Shown piece by piece: positions 47,724-56,810 of a DNA stretch of 64,000 bases (the stretch's first letter is position 1; the number at the start of each line of letters is the position of its first letter). A model generated the notes under the pieces. It was given only the letters and a program-made list of their open reading frames with translations, was not told where the DNA came from and did no database searches. Location of the stretch: positions 186,001-250,000 of the forward strand of contig NZ_SZQJ01000005.1 of the NCBI RefSeq assembly GCF_013369335.1. The letters are read 5' to 3'. Made by a program: the position numbers and the translations under genes. This stretch comes from Vibrio sp. JPW-9-11-11 (GTDB lineage: Bacteria > Pseudomonadota > Gammaproteobacteria > Enterobacterales > Vibrionaceae).

Positions 47724-49620
47724 TAGCGGATTGCTCGCCTATGGTGACCATCCTTTACTCGACAATGCAGATTTCGCTCTTCAAGAAAACGAGCGTGTTT
47801 GTCTAGTGGGGCGCAATGGCGCAGGCAAATCCACCCTAATGAAAGTATTGGCCGGTGAAGTGGTCATGGATGACGGTAAGCTTACTGTTACCCAAGATGT
47901 GGTAGTGTCGCGTCTTGAGCAAGATCCACCACGCAACCAAGAAGGCACCGTTTTTGATTATGTATCTGGAGGCCTAGCGGGCATTGGGGAACAGATTAAG
48001 ATCTATCAAGATCAACTCGATCTGATTGCGGTTGATCCATCTGAGCAAAACATTAACAAACTGGCGCGCATCCAAGAACACCTGGAGCATTCCGGTGCTT
48101 GGCGTTTTGAAGACAGAATCAAAAACGTACTTGGAGCGCTCAAGCTTGAAGGTCATACCAAACTGACGGATTTATCCGGCGGTTGGCAACGTAAAGCCGC
48201 TTTAGCACGAGCGCTGGTGTGTGATCCTGATGTGTTGCTACTTGATGAACCTACCAACCACCTTGATGTTACCACCATTGAGTGGTTAGAAACCTTCCTT
48301 AAGGACTTTCGTGGTTCGATTATCTTTATTTCTCACGACCGTGCGTTTATTAAGTCGATGGCAACTAGGATCGTCGATCTGGATCGCGGTAAACTTGCTT
48401 CTTTTCCTGGCGACTATGATAACTACCTAGTTGAAAAAGAGGAGATGCTTCGCGTCGAAGAAATGCAAAATGCAGAATTCGATAAGAAGCTTGCGCAAGA
48501 AGAGGTCTGGATTCGTCAAGGTATCAAAGCGCGTCGGACTCGTAATGAAGGGCGTGTAAGAGCGCTGAAAAAACTGCGTGAAGAACGTCAAGACCGACGC
48601 GAAGTGCAGGGTAAAGCGAATATTCAAATTGATGATGCGGCGCGTTCTGGCAAGATTGTATTCGAAGCTCAGAATATCAACTACAGTATCGAAGGGCGTC
48701 CTATTGTCAAAGACTTCTCTTTCAATATCATGCGCGGTGATCGCATCGCGTTGATTGGGCCCAATGGCTGTGGCAAAAGTACCTTACTCAAACTGCTTCT
48801 TGGCGAACTCGAGCCGCAATCTGGTCGTTTACACTGTGGTACTAAGCTTGAAGTGGCCTATTTCGATCAGTACCGTGAAGTGCTTGACCCCGAAAAATCG
48901 GTGATTGACAATCTTGCGGATGGTAAACAAGAAGTGATGGTCGGTGGGCGCCAACGCCATGCGTTAAGTTATCTGCAAGATTTTCTGTTTGCTCCTAAAC
49001 GTGCCCGCACACCAGTTAAGGCATTGTCTGGGGGAGAGAAAAACCGCTTGTTATTGGCTCGTATCTTCTTAAGGCCCAACAATTTGTTGGTTCTCGATGA
49101 GCCAACCAACGATCTTGACATCGAAACATTGGAACTTTTAGAAGATTTGCTTGCCAATTATCAAGGTACGCTGCTTCTCGTGAGTCATGATCGTCAGTTC
49201 GTTGATAATACCGTCATGACCAGTTGGATCTTCGAGGGTGACGGTATTATTGAAGAGTTCGTCGGTGGTTATCACGATGCTCAACAGCAACGCCAACAAG
49301 CCCGAAAAGCAAGAGTGAGTGAAAAACCAGCGAAAAGTGCGAAACAGGTTGAGGAAACTCCCAAATCAGCAGCAGTGAGTAACAAGCCTAAGAAGTTATC
49401 TTATAAACTGCAGCGAGAGTTGGAAGCACTCCCAGCCAAATTGGAACAACTTGAAGAAGACATTGAGTTACTTCAGCAACAAGTCAACAGTGCGGAGTTT
49501 TTCTCCAAACCTGTCGAACAAACACAACCCGTATTAGAAGAGCTCGCTGACAAAGAGCAGGAGCTTGAAATTGCTTTTGAGCGATGGGAAGAGCTTGAAG
49601 CAATGCAACAGGATAGTTAG
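47704..49620 (+). CDS. uup: ABC-F ATPase Uup
   Basis: A 638-residue ABC-F protein with two ATPase domains and no membrane helices. Walker A motifs are GRNGAGKST and GPNGCGKST; signatures LSGGWQRKAALARAL and LSGGEKNRLLLARIF; Walker B LLLDEPTNHLD and LVLDEPTNDLD. An Arg/Glu-rich inter-domain linker (about 240-300) and a C-terminal coiled coil (about 570-635) identify Uup. It acts on ribosomes or DNA branch intermediates; uup mutants in E. coli raise transposon precise excision. Confidence 0.94.
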   Translation: MALLTINSGLLAYGDHPLLDNADFALQENERVCLVGRNGAGKSTLMKVLAGEVVMDDGKLTVTQDVVVSRLEQDPPRNQEGTVFDYVSGGLAGIGEQIKIYQDQLDLIAVDPSEQNINKLARIQEHLEHSGAWRFEDRIKNVLGALKLEGHTKLTDLSGGWQRKAALARALVCDPDVLLLDEPTNHLDVTTIEWLETFLKDFRGSIIFISHDRAFIKSMATRIVDLDRGKLASFPGDYDNYLVEKEEMLRVEEMQNAEFDKKLAQEEVWIRQGIKARRTRNEGRVRALKKLREERQDRREVQGKANIQIDDAARSGKIVFEAQNINYSIEGRPIVKDFSFNIMRGDRIALIGPNGCGKSTLLKLLLGELEPQSGRLHCGTKLEVAYFDQYREVLDPEKSVIDNLADGKQEVMVGGRQRHALSYLQDFLFAPKRARTPVKALSGGEKNRLLLARIFLRPNNLLVLDEPTNDLDIETLELLEDLLANYQGTLLLVSHDRQFVDNTVMTSWIFEGDGIIEEFVGGYHDAQQQRQQARKARVSEKPAKSAKQVEETPKSAAVSNKPKKLSYKLQRELEALPAKLEQLEEDIELLQQQVNSAEFFSKPVEQTQPVLEELADKEQELEIAFERWEELEAMQQDS

Positions 49621-49626
49621 AAACTG

Positions 49627-51198
49627 ATGAGTCGTAATAGTTTAAGAATTACCACCTTGGCCGCGACGGTAGCGGCCTCTTTTGGCGTCAACGCGGCGCT
49701 TTACAATGTTTACATGAGTGCGCCAGAGGGAGCGAGCTCAAGTCTACAAACCTATGGTGTAGCAGTAAGCGACGAAACCATGAATTGTTGGTCTGCGTCT
49801 TGTGGCGCATCGACCTCTGAACTGGCCGTTGAAGTCAAACGTTACCGTGAAGGCTTTCAATATCGCGACGAAGCACCGTTCTTTTTGCCTTTTGGCTGGA
49901 CCTATCTTGATGATGGTTACGATGGTTTTAGAAGTTACTGCCGTAACTTTTTAGGCTACCAAACGACTCAGTGTGATATCTGGGCTGATGCGCAGTACAC
50001 TAGTGGCTACAAAAATGAGGTCGATGGCAATTATGCAGGGTCTATTGCTTACCTTAATGGCGGTAGTGAGCTGTTTGCAGAGAATACCGTCGTTAACTCT
50101 ATCAATTCAGCTGGCCAGCCAGTGGGTAACACTCGCAACGGCGGTTCTAATCGCAATTTAGGCTACATTGATACAACACTTGACACTGTAAGTGGTAGTG
50201 ATTTCTTGTCGTCCCAATATTGGGTTTCCAAGTCTCTCTCTGGTTCGGTATACACTGTTGGTAGCGTTTCACGCAACAATGTTGATACCGGAAACTCAAA
50301 AACCTACACATCTAAACCAACAGTTTGGAAAGATGGAACTGCTAATGAGTTAAACTGGCAGGGGAATCGCAGTGAAAACGGCGATGCAAAGGCGCAAGGC
50401 AGCATAAGAGATATTGTTGAAACTTCTGCTCTCTATGCGGTGGGTTACTCTTCAGATAGCGACGTACGCCTAAAAGCGGCGGTGTTTAAATCTACTGACA
50501 GTGGCACTAGTTGGACCACTACATTGGTCAGCAACTTCCCTTATGATTCGTCGGAGTACGCCAACCAAACGCTAAAATCGGTGAATGATAACGGTATTGC
50601 GATAGGTACCGCAAAGCTAAATCGTGCGCTGAACGGTGCTTATGCCAATACGCTATTCTATGTCAGCGATTTGGAAACTCCATCGTATAAAGCGTTCAGT
50701 GGTGACATCTTCTTTACTGGCGCCAACGGTAAAGCAGGAGCGATCAACAATCATGATGAAGTAGTAGGTACTATTGACTACGAACGTCACAGTGAAACTA
50801 ACGGCAACCCACGTGCTAAGCGCGCCTTTATCGCGCCGCTTTCATCAAAGGCACAAGCGCCACTGAACAGCAAAGCGTGGTACTTGGATGACTTAACCTA
50901 TGGTTCAGGCGCGTCAACCAACAACAATCAATATCGTATTATCGAGGCGGCAGATATCAACGACGCTGGCGTTATTGCGGCAACCGCCTATTACTGTGCT
51001 AGTGGCTGGGATAGCGAGGCAATTAACGCTTCGTGTAACGCCGGAGCGTCATTAGTTGCTGTGGAACTTGTGCCTATTCAAGGTGCTACGAGTATCACCG
51101 CTCGTCCCGTTGAACAAGAGACTGTAGAACGTAAAGGTGGAACGCTTGGGCTGTTCGTTTTGTCTTTACTTGGTTTGTTCGGGTTCCGTAGAAAATAG
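49627..51198 (+). CDS. DUF3466 exported protein with GlyGly-CTERM tail
   Basis: A 523-residue protein. Signal peptide MSRNSLRITTLAATVAASFGVNA. The mature part is rich in Ser, Asn and Tyr and contains HAF-like repeats (VNDNGIAIGTAKLN, INNHDEVVGTIDYE, INDAGVIAATAYY). The C-terminus is KGGTLGLFVLSLLGLFGFRRK: GG motif, hydrophobic helix, basic end, which is the GlyGly-CTERM signal processed by rhombosortase, linked with type II secretion to the cell surface. Function is unknown. Six bp after uup, so probably in that operon, before a terminator. Confidence 0.88.
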   Translation: MSRNSLRITTLAATVAASFGVNAALYNVYMSAPEGASSSLQTYGVAVSDETMNCWSASCGASTSELAVEVKRYREGFQYRDEAPFFLPFGWTYLDDGYDGFRSYCRNFLGYQTTQCDIWADAQYTSGYKNEVDGNYAGSIAYLNGGSELFAENTVVNSINSAGQPVGNTRNGGSNRNLGYIDTTLDTVSGSDFLSSQYWVSKSLSGSVYTVGSVSRNNVDTGNSKTYTSKPTVWKDGTANELNWQGNRSENGDAKAQGSIRDIVETSALYAVGYSSDSDVRLKAAVFKSTDSGTSWTTTLVSNFPYDSSEYANQTLKSVNDNGIAIGTAKLNRALNGAYANTLFYVSDLETPSYKAFSGDIFFTGANGKAGAINNHDEVVGTIDYERHSETNGNPRAKRAFIAPLSSKAQAPLNSKAWYLDDLTYGSGASTNNNQYRIIEAADINDAGVIAATAYYCASGWDSEAINASCNAGASLVAVELVPIQGATSITARPVEQETVERKGGTLGLFVLSLLGLFGFRRK

Positions 51199-51213
51199 AT
51201 TAAATTGTAAACA

Positions 51214-51251
51214 AGAGCACAGGTTCACAGTTTTGGACCTGTGCTTTTTTA
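51214..51251 (+). terminator. Terminator of the rlmL-uup-DUF3466 unit
   Basis: Stem AGCACAGGT (51216-51224) and ACCTGTGCT (51237-51245) with a 12-base loop and a T run. Confidence 0.88.
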
Positions 51252-51401
51252 TCGCTTGAATTCAGCTCTTTTTTGATCGAATCTTAATAGTGAAGTCATT
51301 AAAGCTTCACACCTCCTTGGTAAGCGATGCAAATGCACACACTTATGCTAAGAGAGGGAAAGTAGTACGTTAAGCAACATTTTATGTATGAGGACGACAC
51401 T

Positions 51402-51575
51402 ATGAAGAGACAAAAGCGTGACCGCTTGGAAAGAGCTCAATCTCAAGGTTATAAAGCGGGCCTAAATGGCCGCTCGATGGAAGCATGTCCGTACCAACAG
51501 ATGGATGCTCGCTCCTACTGGCTTGGTGGTTGGCGCGATGCCAGGGAAGACAAACACTCTGGTCTCTATAAGTAA
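51402..51575 (+). CDS. rmf: Ribosome modulation factor RMF
   Basis: A 57-residue basic protein. MKRQKRDRLERAQSQGYKAGLNGRSMEACPYQ and YWLGGWRDAREDK match E. coli RMF (55 aa) throughout. It converts 70S ribosomes into inactive 100S dimers in stationary phase. ATG 51402, the seventh codon of the open frame, matches the family start. Confidence 0.95.
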   Translation: MKRQKRDRLERAQSQGYKAGLNGRSMEACPYQQMDARSYWLGGWRDAREDKHSGLYK

Positions 51576-51602
51576 CACTCAATCCACATACGATATAGGA
51601 AC

Positions 51603-51625
51603 TTAGCCCCGAAAGGGGCTTTTAA
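51603..51625 (+). terminator. Terminator of rmf
   Basis: Stem AGCCCC, loop GAAA, GGGGCT, then TTTT. Confidence 0.85.
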
Positions 51626-51661
51626 ATACCATCTTGGCGCACTATAACTAAATTTTTTATG

Positions 51662-51692
51662 AGTAAAAAAGCGACTCAATCGAATCGCTTGA
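51662..51692 (-). terminator. Terminator of fabA
   Basis: On the minus strand, stem AAGCGA / TCGCTT with a 10-base loop, then TTTT. 14 bp beyond the fabA stop. Confidence 0.7.
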
Positions 51693-51705
51693 TTCAGATA
51701 CCAAA

Positions 51706-52224
51706 TTAAAACGCTGATGTATCTTGGAAAAGGCCCACTTTAAGATCTTTTGCTACGTAAATCTCTTTTCCGTCTACAAGTACACGGCCATCAGCAAGAC
51801 CCATAACCAGTTTGCGGTTCACAACTCGCTTCATGTGAATTTCGTAAGTGACTTTTTTCGCTGTTGGCAGAATTTGGCCCGTGAACTTCACTTCACCAAC
51901 ACCAAGGGCACGACCTTTACCTTTGCCGCCAACCCAGCCAAGGAAGAAGCCGACTAGCTGCCACATTGCGTCCAGTCCAAGACAACCAGGCATTACAGGG
52001 TCGCCAGGGAAGTGGCAGTCAAAAAACCATAAGTCAGGAGTAATATCGAGCTCTGCGAGGATAAGACCTTTACCGAAATCACCTTCTGTTTCTGACATCT
52101 TAGCGATGCGATCCATCATGAGCATATTTGGTGCCGGTAACTGAGGGTATCCAGGACCAAACAGTTCACCTTGGCTTGAGGCTAGAAGATCATCGCGGTT
52201 ATAAGAATCACGTTTGTTTTGCAT
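51706..52224 (-). CDS. fabA: 3-hydroxydecanoyl-ACP dehydratase/isomerase FabA
   Basis: A 172-residue protein, identical in length to E. coli FabA. The active-site helix motif [23 protein letters not shown] holds the catalytic His and Asp. It makes trans-2- and cis-3-decenoyl-ACP, the branch point to unsaturated fatty acids. The open frame begins 2 codons upstream, but ATG 52224 has GGAG at the right distance and matches the family. FadR and FabR sites lie immediately upstream. Confidence 0.97.
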   Translation of the reverse strand: MQNKRDSYNRDDLLASSQGELFGPGYPQLPAPNMLMMDRIAKMSETEGDFGKGLILAELDITPDLWFFDCHFPGDPVMPGCLGLDAMWQLVGFFLGWVGGKGKGRALGVGEVKFTGQILPTAKKVTYEIHMKRVVNRKLVMGLADGRVLVDGKEIYVAKDLKVGLFQDTSAF

Positions 52225-52258
52225 TATCAATTACTCCAAATTTTGATAGCAGCATGTT

Positions 52259-52276
52259 AGTGAACAGGTGTACGCT
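52259..52276 (-). promoter_or_regulatory. FabR operator upstream of fabA
   Basis: On the minus strand AGCGTACACCTGTTCACT, close to the E. coli fabA FabR site (AGCGTACACGTGTTAGCT, from memory) and partly palindromic. FabR represses unsaturated fatty acid synthesis. Confidence 0.65.
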
Positions 52277-52277
52277 A

Positions 52278-52294
52278 AACAACTCCGATCAGTC
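52278..52294 (-). promoter_or_regulatory. FadR activator site upstream of fabA
   Basis: On the minus strand GACTGATCGGAGTTGTT, against AACTGATCGGACTTGTT recalled for E. coli fabA (15 of 17 equal). It sits directly beside the FabR site, as in E. coli, where FadR activates fabA. Confidence 0.7.
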
Positions 52295-52315
52295 CTATTT
52301 TGAACGGTTTTTGCT

Positions 52316-53962
52316 CTATGCGAACCAGTTTTTGATACGTTCCACAATTCCTTGTGGATGCTCGTGTCTTTCAAAGTTTTCAATACGTTGCGCGATCTTA
52401 CAAATCACGCTTTCTTCATCATCGCCTCTAAAGGGTTTTCCCATCAAAATTGGGACTGCTTCATCGACAGTAGAGACAGACCAGATATGAAACTGATTGT
52501 TCTTTATGCTCTCAACCACCTCTTTATTCAGTGCTAAGTGCTTTAAGTTTGTTTTTGGAAGAATCACCCCTTGTTGCCCAGTGAGACCTTGATGTTTGCA
52601 AACGTGATAAAAGCCTTCGATTTTTTCGTTGAGGCCACCCACAGCTTGTACTCGACCAAATTGATCAACCGCACCAGTAACCGCAATTTGCTGATTGATC
52701 GGATACTCAGACAAGGCACTCACGAACGAACAAAGCTCAGCAAGAGTGGCGCTGTCACCATCGACTTCACTGTATGATTGTTCAAATACCACTGATGCCG
52801 AATAGGGCAATGGTTCGTCGAGTTGCAAAGCACTACTGACGAATGCTTGCATAATCATCATACCTTTAGCATGCAGATTTCCGCCGAGTTCCGCTTTACG
52901 CTCTACGTCTGAGATATCGCCATCGCCAAAGTGAATCACGCACGAAATACGCGCGGGCTCGCCATAGGACATTGGATGTCCAGGTACGTCGATAACGGTT
53001 AAACCGTTGACTTGGCCGACACATTCCCCCGTGGTCTCGATGATCACTTGACCATCAGTAATATCGGTTAACGCACGCTCTGGCAGGTATGCCTCACGGT
53101 AGTAGCGATTTTCCAACGCTATCTCAATATCTTGTTCTGATAATACTTTACCATTAGAGCTGAGTTTAGCCTCTTGAAAAAGGGCTAGGTACCACAGTAC
53201 TTCAATCGGCATATAGTGTTGGTCTTCAGTGTAACGCGCACCAGCAATCATGAGCCTATGTAATGCGCCAAAAGAAAGAGTAGGGAGGCGATAGGTTTGG
53301 ACTAGCCAAGAAATAAAACCTAAATATGGTTTTATGTTGGCTGAAGACAAGGCGATTTCGTTCTCTATTTCACTAAACAGTGCAAGCCCGGTGTGCGCTT
53401 CTGGCTCAATACACTCAAAATCTGCTAATTGATGACGATCGCCTACCAGCACAATTTTTATTGTGTAACTTTGAGTAGGTGGCACCGTAGCTATTTTGTG
53501 AGGATTAGCGTTAATAGGACTGACTTCATGGCCAAGTAGCACGGACTTCAAAACTTGCCAACTAGCAGGGTTGGCAAGAAGCAAGGTAATGGGTATGACT
53601 AGGTATCCGTTATCCGCTTGATCTAATAATCCCTGACATGAAGTGACCACGTCACCTTTGTCATCGCAAGTATATGAACCCACAAGAGTTGCCAGGCTGA
53701 GAGACTCGGTAGTATATACTGGCTTATCATTTCCAAATCGACCTAAGCCATCGGCGATTAGTTGACGATAGAAAGAGTTATCAATTGAATTGACAATGAG
53801 CAGGCGGCTTAAACCTTCAATAGCGCAGAATGTCGAGAGTGTATGCTTGAGTCGCGGTTGAATATCGAAAAAATCGACGGGGTCAAGAGTGTCAAAGCTT
53901 TGTATTTGGGCGTCGTAATGCGAGTACTGAGGGGTAACGGCGTGCCAGCTTTCTTGGTTCAT
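52316..53962 (-). CDS. LonB-like protease (YcbZ family)
   Basis: A 548-residue member of the YcbZ group. The C-terminal Lon protease domain has the Ser in EVDGDSATLAELCSFVSAL and the Lys in GLNEKIEGFYHVC, a Ser-Lys dyad. The N-terminal half resembles an AAA region but no GxxGxGK Walker A is seen (the place reads LLIVNSIDNSFYRQLIADGL), so ATP use is doubtful. Substrates are unknown. The gene lies between fabA and matP as ycbZ does in E. coli; matP is divergent. Confidence 0.88.
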   Translation of the reverse strand: MNQESWHAVTPQYSHYDAQIQSFDTLDPVDFFDIQPRLKHTLSTFCAIEGLSRLLIVNSIDNSFYRQLIADGLGRFGNDKPVYTTESLSLATLVGSYTCDDKGDVVTSCQGLLDQADNGYLVIPITLLLANPASWQVLKSVLLGHEVSPINANPHKIATVPPTQSYTIKIVLVGDRHQLADFECIEPEAHTGLALFSEIENEIALSSANIKPYLGFISWLVQTYRLPTLSFGALHRLMIAGARYTEDQHYMPIEVLWYLALFQEAKLSSNGKVLSEQDIEIALENRYYREAYLPERALTDITDGQVIIETTGECVGQVNGLTVIDVPGHPMSYGEPARISCVIHFGDGDISDVERKAELGGNLHAKGMMIMQAFVSSALQLDEPLPYSASVVFEQSYSEVDGDSATLAELCSFVSALSEYPINQQIAVTGAVDQFGRVQAVGGLNEKIEGFYHVCKHQGLTGQQGVILPKTNLKHLALNKEVVESIKNNQFHIWSVSTVDEAVPILMGKPFRGDDEESVICKIAQRIENFERHEHPQGIVERIKNWFA

Positions 53963-54132
53963 TGATATCGTTATTTGTCCGAAAAATGGAGATGAATTAT
54001 ATAGAAAAAGCTATCTAGTATATAGAGATAATTTATCTAATGATCTTGATCGCTTTTCGATTACAATGGGATTGTAACTTGAATCGGATAGAGTTACGCT
54101 GTCACCAAATGCGTTTACGGAATGGCCTCACA

Positions 54133-54579
54133 ATGAAATATCAGCAGCTTGAAAATTTGGAATGTGGTTGGAAATGGAATTACCTGATCAATAAATGGAA
54201 AGCCGGTGAGGCAATCACGTGTCATATAGACACCAGCGAAGCTGAAGCCGCTATTAGCGAGCTCCGTCAACTAGAGCATCAACCCACTCAGGTGTTAGAG
54301 TGGATAGAGCAACATATGTCACCAGATCTGGACAATAAGCTCAAACAAGCCATTCGCGCCAAACGTAAACGTCACTTCAATGCAGAACAAATTCATACTA
54401 AGAAAAAGTCGATAGATCTTGACTATCGAGTATGGGAAAAGCTTTCGTATCGCGCCAATGAGCTGGGTTGCACCTTGTCTGACGCGATCGAATACCTTTT
54501 GTCAGAAGCGTCTCGCAGCGAGAAAGCAAGTAAAGCAGTCAACAGCTTAAAAGAAGATTTAAGTAAACTACTGGATTAA
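54133..54579 (+). CDS. matP: Ter macrodomain organiser MatP
   Basis: A 148-residue protein. MKYQQLENLECGWKWNYL and RAKRKRHFNAEQIHTKKKSIDLDYRVWEKL match E. coli MatP closely; the latter is the ribbon-helix-helix DNA-binding part, followed by the C-terminal coiled coil. It binds matS sites, condenses the terminus and links it to the divisome. ATG 54133 is the family start; the 93 bp of open frame upstream are not conserved. Two consensus matS sites lie in this window. Confidence 0.96.
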   Translation: MKYQQLENLECGWKWNYLINKWKAGEAITCHIDTSEAEAAISELRQLEHQPTQVLEWIEQHMSPDLDNKLKQAIRAKRKRHFNAEQIHTKKKSIDLDYRVWEKLSYRANELGCTLSDAIEYLLSEASRSEKASKAVNSLKEDLSKLLD

Positions 54580-54593
54580 CAGGGAGTCTGTTC

Positions 54594-54908
54594 ATGTTGT
54601 ATGTGATTTTAATTGCTGCCGTGGTGGTTTTTTGGTTAGTCGCTGTCGATCGTCCTGTTTTGAAAGTGAGGTTTAATCAGGGGAAGGTAGTGCAAGAAAA
54701 AGGTCACTTTCCTCCAAGCTTCAAACACAATGTACTAGAGATAGCGGAGCGTACTCCTTTTAGTGGTGAGCTAAAAGTCTATCAACAAAGAAGTGGTACC
54801 AAATTGATTTTTTCGAAACAAGTACCGAAAAAGGTTCAACAACGAATTCGTAATGTCTTTCCCCATCAAGGGTTTAAAGCCAAAGGAAAACAAAAGAACT
54901 CGCTATAG
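54594..54908 (+). CDS. DUF3634 family protein
   Basis: A 104-residue protein. One N-terminal membrane helix (MLYVILIAAVVVFWLVAVDRP) and a basic cytoplasmic domain (KVRFNQGKVVQEKGHFPPSFKHNVLEIAERTPFSGELKVYQ). This is the pattern of DUF3634, found mainly in Vibrionaceae relatives; no function known. 14 bp after matP, so probably co-transcribed. Confidence 0.82.
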   Translation: MLYVILIAAVVVFWLVAVDRPVLKVRFNQGKVVQEKGHFPPSFKHNVLEIAERTPFSGELKVYQQRSGTKLIFSKQVPKKVQQRIRNVFPHQGFKAKGKQKNSL

Positions 54909-55142
54909 CCTACCAGCCCAAATATCCATTCGGGCTGTTTGCCGAGCGCGCGGCAGCCTTTAAATCATCCCTTTCTTAACAGCCGAGTTGCCTTTTATTG
55001 GTGTGGCACATCCGTCGTGGATTGCTATAGTCAATACATAGGGCTAACCGGTCAATGAGCGCGTCAAACCAGCAAGCGGTTGATAAACCCTCTATACCCA
55101 TATTGTAATTGCGACAAATTTATCCATTAAGTGTGTGGAATT

Positions 55143-56369
55143 ATGCCAGCTACGCTCATAACGAATAAGCGTTATAACCGTGAAGCAACAGAACTTGCGG
55201 AGAAAATTACTCAAACCACCAAAGCGCGTCATGCCAAGTGGTTAGTGAGCCTTAAGTACATTCTTGATCAATCGGATGTTGACAGTGCATTCAGTCGGCA
55301 GAGTGAGTTTTGTGAAAGCGTCATCCTAAAAGAGGAGGAGCGGATCACCGAGAATCAGCGTTTATTGCTCGAGTGTGAGACGTCTAAGGTTAAAGAGCGT
55401 CGCAAAGCGGCAGAAGAAAGGCAAAAAATTCATAAGAACGTCGTACACGAAATAGCCAAGTATGCACAGCAATCAATGCTAGACAAGTTGGCCGACATGA
55501 CAACAATGCAGCTATTTGGACGTTTCCCTGATTTTTCTTATTTCGTCAGCGTTGCATATTCTCCTTCGCTTAATTTTAGTAAGTTATCCGTGTTGACGAC
55601 CAATGACAATCAGTTAAAGAATAACGTCTTGGCTCTGGTCAATAACCCTAAGTTTTGCACTAGGATCGGGAAGTCAGCGAGAAATTTACAAGACCCTATG
55701 GTTGCGATTGGTACCCTGGGTGTCGATAACTGCTCCTTGTTGTTTCCTATTCTAATGGTAAAACCCATTCTACGTTGGCACGATCCGGTGACAAAAAGCA
55801 TTGCCCCTAAGCTCTGGCAGCATCTCATCCTCACAGCAAACGTAACACGACTTCGATTAGAGAAAGCCGGTGTGAAAAACCCGCAACAAGGCATTCTTCT
55901 CGGGGTATTGAGGACGATGAGTCACTTTGCGATCGTCAACCATTTCAGCCAGTTGTTTGAAGATGCTCAAGTTGAAAAAATGCAGCAGTACAGAGAGAAG
56001 AATAGGAGAGAGGAATACTATGCCTGTGCAGAAATTACCCCTGACTTAAGTATTTTACCTACCATTATTCATGATTTAGAAGCGCAATTGACACACAAAG
56101 TGGTCGAAGAGATTGAATGGACACCTTTCACTGTGCCGATGAAAAATGCATTGCTAGAAGATTTAGACGAAGTTCCTGTGCTTGAACGAAGTCCCGCTGG
56201 TGCGGCTCTCGCACAAGCCCAAGCCTATGCGATGTTTGATACATTAGATCGCAGTGGTGTCTTCGTTGAAAAACACAAACCGTTTTGGTTCGCCAACGTT
56301 CAAATGCCACCTGAAGCGTTACAACAGATACGTGATAAGCACCCAGGTCGTATCGAAATCAACAAGTAG
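55143..56369 (+). CDS. HDOD domain protein
   Basis: A 408-residue protein. After a charged helical N-terminus (about 1-115), residues about 120-330 resemble the HDOD fold, a degenerate HD relative without metal ligands (VLALVNNPKFCTRIGKSARNLQDPMVAIGTLGVDNCSLLFPIL). HDOD proteins take part in signalling with cyclic di-GMP or kinases. No GGDEF or EAL domain is attached. ATG 55143 is preferred over 55131. This is the last chromosomal-type gene before the phage-like element. Confidence 0.8.
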   Translation: MPATLITNKRYNREATELAEKITQTTKARHAKWLVSLKYILDQSDVDSAFSRQSEFCESVILKEEERITENQRLLLECETSKVKERRKAAEERQKIHKNVVHEIAKYAQQSMLDKLADMTTMQLFGRFPDFSYFVSVAYSPSLNFSKLSVLTTNDNQLKNNVLALVNNPKFCTRIGKSARNLQDPMVAIGTLGVDNCSLLFPILMVKPILRWHDPVTKSIAPKLWQHLILTANVTRLRLEKAGVKNPQQGILLGVLRTMSHFAIVNHFSQLFEDAQVEKMQQYREKNRREEYYACAEITPDLSILPTIIHDLEAQLTHKVVEEIEWTPFTVPMKNALLEDLDEVPVLERSPAGAALAQAQAYAMFDTLDRSGVFVEKHKPFWFANVQMPPEALQQIRDKHPGRIEINK

Positions 56370-56642
56370 TAAAGATGTAAATGGTCGTTGATGTGTAGAA
56401 TCGATGGATGATTTGATTTCATCAACATCAACTGCAATAGACGTAAGGTCGAGAACATTCCACAAAAGTTTAGACTCAGAGTAAGATACTGTTATGCAAA
56501 AAATAGCAGCGGAAATTTAAAAAGCCACGCCACGCTGGAAAGCATCGCATAATAGTTTAACGGGCGTGGTTTACACGGAGTATCAATGACTTGCAGTGGC
56601 TTGGTTATGTGGATTGGCAGCCCTACAGAAGCAATAATCTAG
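56370..56642. other. Non-coding flank between HDOD gene and element
   Basis: About 270 bp without a supported gene. Contains a long-loop hairpin (CCACGCC near 56526 with GGCGTGG near 56573) that may end HDOD transcription. Confidence 0.5.
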
Positions 56643-56673
56643 TGCGCATTATGAATATGGAATTATGTTGAGG
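56641..56673 (+). other. dif-like site, left end (attL candidate)
   Basis: AGTGCGCATTA equals the XerC arm of V. cholerae dif1 as I recall it. The XerD-like arm TTATGTTGAGG (dif1 TTATGTTAAAT) follows after 11 bases (56652-56662), not the 6 of a normal dif. The long centre is like a filamentous-phage attP rather than a working dif. Confidence 0.7.
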
Positions 56674-56735
56674 GTTTGCCTTTGGCCTGAATGCAGCAAA
56701 GGGTGGGCGAGAGACTTGGACAATCCAGACAAGCG
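56643..56735 (+). repeat. Element end repeat, left copy (93 bp)
   Basis: Matches 61194-61286 at 89 of 93 positions (one C/T near the start, a three-base difference ACT/TAA at 56714-56716). Copies are 4551 bp apart in direct orientation and include the dif-like site. Confidence 0.93.
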
Positions 56736-56788
56736 CAGCGCCGTCTGTGATGCCTAGGAAAGAGAATCGCTTTGCCAGTGAAGCCCGT

Positions 56789-56810
56789 ACACATAATTTC
56801 CATAATACGC
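56789..56810 (-). other. Inverted dif-like site (second arm of attP hairpin)
   Basis: On the minus strand GCGTATTA (XerC-like), TGGAAA (6-base centre), TTATGTGT (XerD-like). It faces the left site about 150 bp away, so single-stranded phage DNA could fold the two into one stem with arms paired and unequal centres (11 and 6), as described for CTX phage attP. Confidence 0.65.

Noticed and set aside
53643..53655. matS-like GTGACCACGTCAC inside the LonB-like gene
   Set aside because: One mismatch in either orientation (R or Y position), so not called as a site.
56525..56580. Possible integron attC-like structure (GTTTAACGGGCG with inverted arms)
   Set aside because: Only short arms pair, no R''/L'' boxes recognised, no integrase or cassette array nearby.
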